Shown here: positions 56,535 through 64,000 of the stretch, piece after piece
Position numbering within the stretch: the first letter of the stretch is position 1
Layout: each line of letters opens with the position of its first letter
NCBI GenBank assembly: GCA_028023455.1
Contig: JAQFVV010000055.1
Coordinates: 5,610,030 to 5,674,029 of the forward strand
Source: Epiperipatus broadwayi
Lineage: Eukaryota > Onychophora > Udeonychophora > Euonychophora > Peripatidae
Direction: 5' to 3'
Length of the DNA: 64,000 nt
Position numbers and translations under genes: made by a program
Notes under the pieces: generated by a model
Told to the model about the DNA's origin: nothing
The model's input: the letters and a program-made list of their open reading frames with translations, nothing else
The model's database searches: none

Positions 56535-57117
56535 TAGGACCAGTAATATAATTGCACTGCACAGATTATCTGAGATCTGTTTTTCCTTATCCACCTAAAG
56601 TTGTATATCATAGACATAGGATACTTAGGGATAGACTCATAAGAACATGTTGATTTTAGGGATAAGTTTTTTGTCAGAAAAGGGATGTTTTTCATGTGAG
56701 GGTAAAGGATGTCTAACACGCAAACATATTGTTATGAAAATAGTTCTGGGGAATACCATTCATGATTTTAAATGGTATATCCCCAACTGTCAATTGTAAA
56801 AGTGAACTTAGTATATTTAATAGAATGTAATAGATCATTGAGTCGTTACATAGATGAGTCAGAAAACAGTCTAATACTAGAATAATTAACCATAGGTTAG
56901 ATGTTTTATATAAAAATGACAGACCAGTTTCTAAACATTACCTGATCACTCAATTGATGATTTAAGAGTGATTATATTGGTGGATAATTTTTATTTCATG
57001 AGAGAGAGGAAGCAGAAGGAAAGGTTTTTTATTTTAAAATTTAAGACATTGCACCCTCATGGCATAAATATAGATACTATCACATCCTTGAATTATCTAG
57101 TTTCCTAGGAATTTGTT
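56535..57117 (+). pseudogene. Penelope-like element C-terminus (GIY-YIG endonuclease), degenerate
   Basis: In order on the plus strand with frameshifts: ILRDRLIRT, a CLTRKHIV segment, YIDESENSL, RINNHRLDVLYKNDRPVSKH, then LPDHSIDDLRVIILVDNFYF, ERKQKERFFILKFKTLHPHG, INIDTITSLNYLVS and a stop at about 57117. PVSKHFNxPxHSxxDLxV followed by ERxxxExxxIxxxxTLxPxGxN is the hallmark end of the PLE GIY-YIG domain. The reverse transcriptase itself is not preserved. This is the only candidate in the window for enzymes that could have mobilised the hammerhead repeats. Confidence 0.75.
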
Positions 57118-57385
57118 TTTTTGTTTCTTAGAGACCTGTTTGTTAGTGTTCTATTTTTTATTTCTTCATTACTTGTTTTTTATTTTATATGTGGATTAGT
57201 AAAATATGTATAGTGATTTTTTTATATATATAATAGTATGCGTATGTCTATTGTGATTTTGCTATCCACTTGATCACAGTGATTTTTTTCAGCTCTTCCA
57301 TTGCGTCCTTGATATTTTACTTTGTGATATGGCTGAAGCTCCAAGAACCTTGTTTAGTCGATCATCTTCTTACAAGACCGTTCAC

Positions 57386-57431
57386 GTGATATGCGGACAC
57401 ATCTTATCGAGTAGATGTGTCTGCAGATCAC
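57386..57431 (+). other. Strong 19-bp RNA hairpin in the PLE 3' region
   Basis: The left arm is GTGATATGCGGACACATCT (57386-57404) and the right arm is AGATGTGTCTGCAGATCAC (57413-57431), with an 8-base loop. All 19 positions pair, two as G-U wobbles, so the fold appears maintained at RNA level. To its right (about 57440-57500, minus strand) lies CTGAAGGAATACCGG, TGTTGCGATTTTTAA, which looks like a decayed PLE hammerhead end. Confidence 0.6.
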
Positions 57432-57509
57432 TTGGAGACGTTATCTTAAAAATCGCAACATTAGACCGGTATTCCTTCAGGGTAATACGTCATCAGGCAA
57501 ATTATATAT

Positions 57510-58085
57510 AATAATATTTATGTATGGTTTTAGTTTTTAAAAAAGTTTTTTTGAAAGAATTTTTTTGTAATTTTTTGTACAATGTTTTTGTATAGTTTTA
57601 GTGTACGTAATTCTTGTAAAGTCATTTATATTGTACATACATGTATTAAAGTAATTTTTAATTTGTGATCGTAAAGTTTTTTATTTGTGTAGGGTTTTGT
57701 AAAGTTTTGTAAATACTTTATAAAAATGTAATTACTGTTATTTTATTGTTTTAAAACAATGAGTACGAGATATTTATCAGTTGGTTGATTGATCAGAAAT
57801 GTTGTATAACGAAAGTATTATATGAGGAGGACTAAGACAAATTTTTTTAAAAAAGGTTTATAAAGAAAGAATTTTAACCTATAGGAATTAATTTTGTTAT
57901 CTGATGCGTGAATGTTTGTAATTTTTTAATGTTTAAATTCTGGAAGTACCCATTTTGTTGTGCTTTCTAATGAAAACCAGTCTGCTGGTTAAAATATTAA
58001 AGCAATTTTATAGAGAAGTAATTGTGTGTTTTTTCTTTTATTAGTAATTTTTATATTTCCTTGAGTTAATTCATATATATAATCA
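57510..58085. other. AT-rich PLE-adjacent DNA
   Basis: T-rich sequence with repeated TGTAAAGTTTTGTAAA-like runs. No coding content is seen. Confidence 0.4.
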
Positions 58086-58089
58086 AAAT

Positions 58090-58500
58090 TATCTCAAATT
58101 TACAATTCAACCAGACTAGCCAAGAAAATAAACTCTAAAACATTACCAAGGGTTTCACTGCTACCAGCAAACTTCTCAAGTGTAAATAACTACAAAATAT
58201 TAACATTACCCACAATTCCATTTACTTCCCATATACCCTTAACATTAAAAGAACTTTTAAATAAGTTAATTGCTTCAGAATCATACATTTTTAATAATAA
58301 AGATTTTTTAAAATTCTTTTTATTTCATTTCTCTCAAAGAAGAAAACCTTAGTTTCAACAAAATTAATAGTGTGGCCTGTATTGGCTTTGTAAATTTTAT
58401 GCCTTTAATGTTTATATATATTGGACCCTTCCTTAATGGAATACTACTGAACAAAAATCTAGCTAACTGGGATAACAACAATGTATTATGATTAAGTTGC
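58090..58500 (-). pseudogene. Second PLE-like endonuclease fragment
   Basis: One minus-strand frame reads YKANTGHTINFVETKVFFFE, RNEIKRILKNLYY, followed by a stop and then NFxSxxVxPLVMF-like sequence. The TGHxINFxxTKxxxxExxxxxRxxxE pattern is the GHxI block of PLE GIY-YIG proteins. It is short and broken. Confidence 0.5.
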
Positions 58501-58992
58501 ATAAATGCTAACTATTAAAATAATACAACATAAAGACTAGCTCAAAATATAATATCTACTAAAATAATATCTTTCATTCAGTAATTCAAGACAATTTTAA
58601 AATAATAAAATAGCATAGCACTTAGTTCTTAAATAACTAATTAGGGTTCTAAACTATACTACTTAATCTACTCATTTACAAAGAAATCTAACTTATAGCT
58701 AACTCACTATTGTAAACAACCTAAGGTTCTGCCAAAATAATAAATATAATTATAAAATTCCTAACATGAGATGTTCAGTAAGATACACAAGGTAAAACAT
58801 TGAGAATACATCCTTAATGGCATAAGAGCATCACTCCCACCAAATTCATATAATAAAAACTACTATGTAATACTCTCATGTCTTTAAAATATACCTACAA
58901 AAATCCTAAACATAATTTATAAATTATTTAATAAAAATAATAAATTATTTAATATTCCTTTACTAAAAAAATAATTAATAACAATCTCCCAA

Positions 58993-59014
58993 AATAATAA
59001 TAATAATAATAATA

Positions 59015-59046
<32 letters not shown>
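58993..59046. repeat. (AAT)n/(GAT)n compound microsatellite
   Basis: About nine AAT units pass directly into about ten GAT units. Confidence 0.95.
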
Positions 59047-59907
59047 CATAATAATAGAAATAATAATGGTAATAATCTCAGGTTCATCTTTTAACAAATT
59101 ATTAAAACAAATCAATGTGTTAATACCCTATAGTTAAATATGATATGAGATTTTATATGATATTTAACTACTCTTATAAAATAATAACTATAATAAGCAA
59201 CTAAATATCCTCATGACTCTCAATACAATAATTTAATAGTTTAAAATTCAGAAATAAAATAAAACAATAAATTTTAAGTAAATGTATTGTATAATTTTTC
59301 CATGTTTAATGTGGCATTCTTAAATAAAAATGTAACATCCTAATATTATTGTGGTAATATCAAGCATTTCTCATAGGTATTGTATCAACTCAAAATAATT
59401 AATAATGATTAGATTCTTTCAGATGATAATAAAATATATTTGTTTACTAAATCAGATATGATTAAATAATGTTTAAGAAAAAATCCTTATAATTCATGTG
59501 CTGAATAAATAATATATAATTGATTATTAATTTCTGTGGGTAATGCATACAATGTGATAAATCAATAATTAACACACGAATAAATCACAACTGAACTACA
59601 GTAATTTTAATTTTAAAAAAATAACAAATTTATTAACAAGTTAACAATAAATTATAATATAAAAAAACATTTACAAAGAAAAGTATATTTACATTACTTA
59701 GTACAAATTTAAAAAAATATTTACAATAAGATAATATAAGGATTTAAAATTAGAAATAGCCTTCACTCTGGCTATTTTTCAAAATATAATACAATAAAAT
59801 GAAAACTTTTATTTTACCATGGTATAACCTATTTAAAATGTAAATATTCCGATGCATATTTACATTTTAACAATATCTTTAAAATATAAGTAAAATATTA
59901 AATAATA

Positions 59908-60413
59908 ATATTTACTAAGGCTGTAATCTTAAGAATATGCGCATAAAAATGTGATAGTAGAGACTTCTACAGGTCTTAACCACAAACTTACATTTTGGAA
60001 GAAAAGAGAAAAGAGGGGAACCTTTCTTTACTTCAACCTACTTTATATATAAATAGTTGAAGCTGAAGCGGTTAGATCTGAGAGCGTGAAGCTATTCAAT
60101 ATTTCACTGATTAAGTCCACATTTCTTATCACACATTAATACTCGCGAAATCTTTCGATTTACAATGAGTCAATGGAAAGATCTTATAGTTAGAAATCTA
60201 TTACAATAATTTAAAGTTGTAATTATAAATTTACTTAAATGCACATTGATTATGTAAGTAATATTTACTAAGGCTGTAACCTTAAGAATATGTGCGTAAA
60301 AATGTGATAGTAGGGAACTCTACAGGTCTTAACCACAAACTTAAGTTTTGGAAGAAAAGAAGGGAACCCTTCTTTACTTCAACCTACTTTCTATCTAAAT
60401 AGGTGAAGCTATT
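59908..60413. repeat. Large direct duplication, about 150 bp at a spacing of 353 bp
   Basis: ATATTTACTAAGGCTGTAAT (59908) and ATATTTACTAAGGCTGTAAC (60261) start two copies. Both run through TAAAAATGTGATAGTAG, CTACAGGTCTTAACCACAAA and TTTACTTCAACCTACTTT. They are about 90 percent identical by eye. The class is unknown; no hammerhead core is seen in them. Confidence 0.75.
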
Positions 60414-60419
60414 AAAGAA

Positions 60420-61795
60420 AATTATTTAAAAAATGTCTTTCAGTTTCATAAAGTATAATTCCAATATTTAATTTTCAGAAAATAACTTAATAAAAACATA
60501 AACATCTCCCTTCAAAGAAATTTCTTTATTATGCAAAAAAAAATATTCGGGAGTTTGTTTTATAAATCTATGACTTAACTAAAAGTAACTTAACAGTAAA
60601 AATTTTAAGAAAATTAATTATAAATTGGATTGCTTAAAGTTATCTTACTTTCATCTTGATGTTCTTTTACACATCACATCATTTCCAATCTCATTTTCAC
60701 TTTATCTACATTCATTCATTTGAGCATGCATTGACTAACAAGTGATCTCGAATATTTTCATATAGGTTTTAATTATTTTATTCCTGTATTGCACATTACA
60801 TAATTCTCTAAGCATCTCAACATCATTTGATGAAGAATCTATGCATACTACATCTTGTGCTCTCAAAAATAACTACTTCACAATAATTCATTCATTATTT
60901 CTCCAGCTTAAACTATCTTTTACAATGATACTTGTGGAAAACGAATAGCAAATAAGTGTAGGGCATGGAATAACAACGAGAATGTTCGAAAAAGAAATAA
61001 TATCACCATAGGCACAGGGCAAATCAATGAAGTAGGTCCGTATTCATTGGGCACCTAAGACTAAGTCAGGGCTCTATTTTAGCACTTATAGACATAAAGG
61101 AAATGTGACTGTCCATAATATAAATATACAGTCTTACATTATCTGTATATTTCAATCAAATTCAAAATACATGGAACTACAATTCTCCAATCATAACTTT
61201 CAACATGACCCCAGCACCAGGATTTCACAAAATATCATTACTTTCTCGATCGCTATCAATATTTGTCCCATTGTATATTTCATTCATCATTGCAAAAATA
61301 ATAAACCAACAACATTCTAAAAATAATTTCTAAAACATTACTATAGGAAACGACAATGATCAAAATCCACACGATGTTTTTTTTAAGAATTTTCATTCTC
61401 AAATGATACTGACAAACATTCATAAAATGCTATACATCTTACTCATTTATTAAAGAATAATGTAGAGATCAATACTATATTTTTATATAATATTCATTAA
61501 AGTAACATTTCAATAATTAGACAATGCCATATAATTACGCATATTCAAAGTGTTCACATTTTAACTAAAGAGTAAAGTAAGGAAAATATCTTATAGGTTT
61601 TACAAAAACATTTATATGCATTTATCAACACTTACACAAATACACACAATACTTTACTAATGGTTCATTCTTACATTATTAATATTAAATTCAAGCATTG
61701 CACACTGCAATTTAAAATAAATATTAATAACAATATATCTTTTCTCAAATATAAAAAGAAAAATAAATTTTCAAGCAATTATATAATTACAGTAT
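60420..61795. other. AT-rich intergenic DNA
   Basis: I see nothing specific here. Confidence 0.4.
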
Positions 61796-61970
61796 AATAA
61801 AATTAAGCCAATAAACATCACATGACCACCTCCTCTTATGCTTGCATATAACTGTTAAAACAGGCAAAACTCACTATATATATATATTGCCACACACAGC
61901 AAGTAAATTAATCAATGGATGCCAGAAGGCTTGTGCATAAAATCCCCATCTAGTGCTTCCTTATCCCATA

Positions 61971-62012
61971 TCCCCAGACTAGTTTCTGGCTTATGGTCTT
62001 CATCAGTGAGGA
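61971..62012 (-). ncRNA. Hammerhead ribozyme, all invariant bases intact
   Basis: Minus strand: TCCTCA/TGGGGA stem I, CTGATGA (complement of 62000-62006), stem II GAC-CATAA-GCC with one A-C mismatch, GAA, stem III palindrome ACTAGT, and H17=C. Together with 27774-27815 it defines the family consensus. Confidence 0.78.
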
Positions 62013-62314
62013 GCCTTGTATCTGAGAGCACTGCATCTAGATCTTAGAATCTAATGCAACCCTCCAGCAACCACCTTTTATCCCCATTTAACTACAAAAC
62101 TATGAGTCTTAAACTGAAAACACCTTAATGTTTACAATCCAAGCCCATTAGCTTATATAGTCATATGGGTCTGAACGCAGTTTAGTACCCATACATTTTT
62201 GTGTCTTTGGTTCTTTAACAACTATAGCCACCACTATCCTATTAAGCAGGATTGGTTTTAAGCCAATAAACATTACATGATCACCTCCTCTTATGCTTGT
62301 GTATAACTGTTGTT

Positions 62315-62400
62315 AAAACAGGCAAAATTCACTATATATATATTGCCACACACAGCAAGCTGTGCGTGTCAATATATATAGTGAGTTTTGCCTGTTTTAT
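62315..62400. repeat. Perfect-looking inverted repeat at a family A terminus
   Basis: TAAAACAGGCAAAATTCACT and ATATATATTGxCACxCACAG on the left mirror the right side (CTGTGCGTGTCAATATATAT, AGTGAGTTTTGCCTGTTTTA), with a loop of only a few bases around AGCT. Confidence 0.85.
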
Positions 62401-63005
62401 AATAAAATTACCAATGATCTCATAATATTACAAAGATTATTCACGGCGTTCTACTTCTTCAGCTCCATTCATTAAAATCACTTCCTGAACATTTTTTATA
62501 AAAACATGACAATAAAAATTATTATATCTTAAAGCTATTTCCTAACCATAAGTTAGTACCATAAATAAATAATGTTAACTTTCAAAAATATTAAATTAAC
62601 TTAATACTAAAATAAATAAATAATAAAGATTAAAGTTATGATAAATTTTTTCCTTGTCCGTGAAATAAATTGCATTCTAGAATTAGCAATTTATAAAACT
62701 TCCTCCATCACTAGGTTACAGCGGAATAGTATATCGTGCACAAATATTTTTTTACCTCTCTTGGCGCCGCTTAAAAAAAAATACAAGTATCTACTTTTGA
62801 AATCCATTAAAATCTAGAGTAATCCATGGCAAAATACTTAAAATCCTTTCCAAGAAAATGTTAGTCAGTCCTTTCTGAAATTTTATCCAAAACATTTACA
62901 TGTTAAATAATAATTTAAAAATCTATTTTTTAAAGAAATAATCCTTATCTAAGTTTTTCCTATAAAAATATATTAATAATGTTCGCATTTTCAATGCTAA
63001 AATTA
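62401..63005. other. AT-rich intergenic DNA
   Basis: I see nothing specific here. Confidence 0.4.
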
Positions 63006-63014
63006 TCATAGTAG

Positions 63015-63112
63015 TCAAGCTTTGGTGGTCGAGTGGTCAGCACAGTTGCCTTACAAGCAATTGTCCCGGTATTGTGAGTTCGCTTCCCGGCCAATGCTTT
63101 GACACATGAGAA
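63015..63112 (+). mobile_element. tRNA-derived SINE (best copy)
   Basis: TTGGTGGTCGAGTGGTCAGC matches a class II tRNA A box. TGAGTTCGCTTCCCGGCC about 45 bases later is a good B box, followed by AATGCTTTGACACATGAG and an A-run. The arrangement is that of a short tRNA-type SINE with a poly-A-like end. The second copy is at 55.0 kb. Confidence 0.65.
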
Positions 63113-64000
63113 AAAAAAATTAGCATAGTAGACGATATAGTATAAAAATTATTTTAAATACGTATATCAATAGACATTACATAATTTAATACAGTACATT
63201 TATTTTTTGTATTCTACAGCAGATATTTAGTCTGGAATTCAGGTAATTATTTCATTTTTTTAAATAATATGATTTTTTATCTTGTACACGTATATTTTCA
63301 GATATATATATAATTGTATCAGTTTGGCATTATTACAAATATAATTTAAATCTTCTTGAAAACAAATTTAGTTTCATTATTTCCAAATATATTATACCAT
63401 AATATAATCCATTTATCGATTTAAATAACCAATAGTTTTAAAACGTATAAACAAAGTTCGAAGTATATATTTTTCTTTAAAGTTATCTCTAAGACCATCT
63501 ATTTTAAAATATCAGTTCATTTGACTTTTTTTTTTTTAAAAAGACAAAATCAAATAAAGTCAGCAACATCAATTATATTATAAAACAAAACGGGCATTCG
63601 ATATTCCATCAGACATTTATATCTTAATTGTAAAATACAAATGCAGGGTCTTAATTTTGTTCTTTTAGAAACCTTATCTTTTAAAATGAAATTCTTAATA
63701 AATATACAATTCCTCTCTTTCATTTTAAATAAATTTACTGTATTATAATCTATAAAATTCTTTTTAATTAAACAGTCAGTCTTTTCAAGCAAACAATTAA
63801 ATTTTTTTTACATATTTCTTAGTATTTTTACTCCAGTTATGTTGTAATAATTTTCCTGTCAATTGTCCTTCATGTTCTGAGATATCCAAGTAGTTACTAT
63901 CGTATTCTGCATAATTCTGAAGGTCTTAAGTTAAGTTCAAATAGATAAAAAAAAATGATAGGAAAACTTTTGTGTTTAGTGATATATATAATACAACTAT
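63113..64000. other. AT-rich intergenic DNA
   Basis: No gene or clear repeat is seen. The 80-codon minus-strand frame at 63550-63792 has no recognisable family. Confidence 0.4.

Larger units (their letters stand above)
61800..62400 (-). mobile_element. Family A hammerhead retrozyme-like unit, nearly full length, ending in a palindrome
   Basis: Read on the minus strand, the body upstream of the hammerhead (62300 down to 62013) matches the 342-bp monomer at 28.05-28.39 kb. The hammerhead is at 62012-61971 and the tail continues to about 61800. Both ends carry AAACAGGCAAAACTCACTAT-like sequence, so the insert is slightly longer than one monomer. The right end (62315-62400) is an inverted copy of the tail terminus. 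Confidence 0.8.

Noticed and set aside
58993-59046. Coding poly-Asp/Asn tract
   Set aside because: It is a pure trinucleotide microsatellite with no flanking open frame.
63015-63112. Possible functional tRNA gene
   Set aside because: A and B boxes are present but no acceptor stem or complete cloverleaf can be drawn, and a related copy with an A-rich tail exists at 55.0 kb, so it is a SINE.

Overview
The window is AT-rich, intron-containing animal nuclear DNA packed with interspersed repeats. It probably comes from an invertebrate; the species cannot be fixed from sequence alone. The reasons are GT-AG introns of about 5 kb, one well conserved eukaryotic housekeeping gene, and a repeat mix of mariner, hAT, RTE-like and jockey-like LINEs, Penelope-like elements (PLEs), tRNA-derived SINEs and hammerhead-ribozyme repeats.

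The only host gene I can support is the 5' part of a CTP synthase gene (CTPS) on the minus strand. Three coding exons (11017-10852, 6006-5836 and 448-348) give residues 1-145 of a protein that is usually about 590 aa. Reading phase is continuous across both splice junctions and all donors and acceptors follow GT/AG. The rest of the gene lies left of base 1. A splice-acceptor-like site just upstream of the ATG suggests a 5' UTR exon further right, so some of the DNA right of 11 kb may be a 5' intron or promoter. No other host coding exon is recognised between 11 and 64 kb.

The rest is transposon archaeology. LINE reverse-transcriptase remnants lie at 10.2, 15.4-16.3, 16.6-17.2, 19.6-20.3, 29.5-30.0, 32.3, 33.0-35.8, 46.4, 50.5 and 52.2-53.6 kb. 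PLE endonuclease remnants lie at 56.5-57.1 and 58.1-58.5 kb. Mariner transposase 5' ends are at 1.6-2.1 and 27.2-27.7 kb. Two small hAT elements with 8-bp target duplications are at 3.7-4.2 and 55.2-55.7 kb. Several inverted-repeat MITEs and SINEs complete the set.

The most striking content is a large set of sequences that read as type I hammerhead ribozymes (HHRs): CTGANGA, a stem II hairpin, GAA, a short self-complementary stem III, a cleavable H17, and a matching stem I. At least three families are present. Family A has monomers of about 342 bp (28.0-28.6 kb) and 424 bp (2.18-2.6 kb). Family C has the HHR followed by a tRNA-like B box. Family D is PLE-type, in foldback elements. Many are arranged as direct tandem repeats (retrozyme-like) or head-to-head palindromes, and some lie in CTPS introns, including one sense-oriented copy with an intact core. 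The proposed link is that a PLE or LINE supplied the enzymes that moved these non-coding, self-cleaving RNAs; this is inference.
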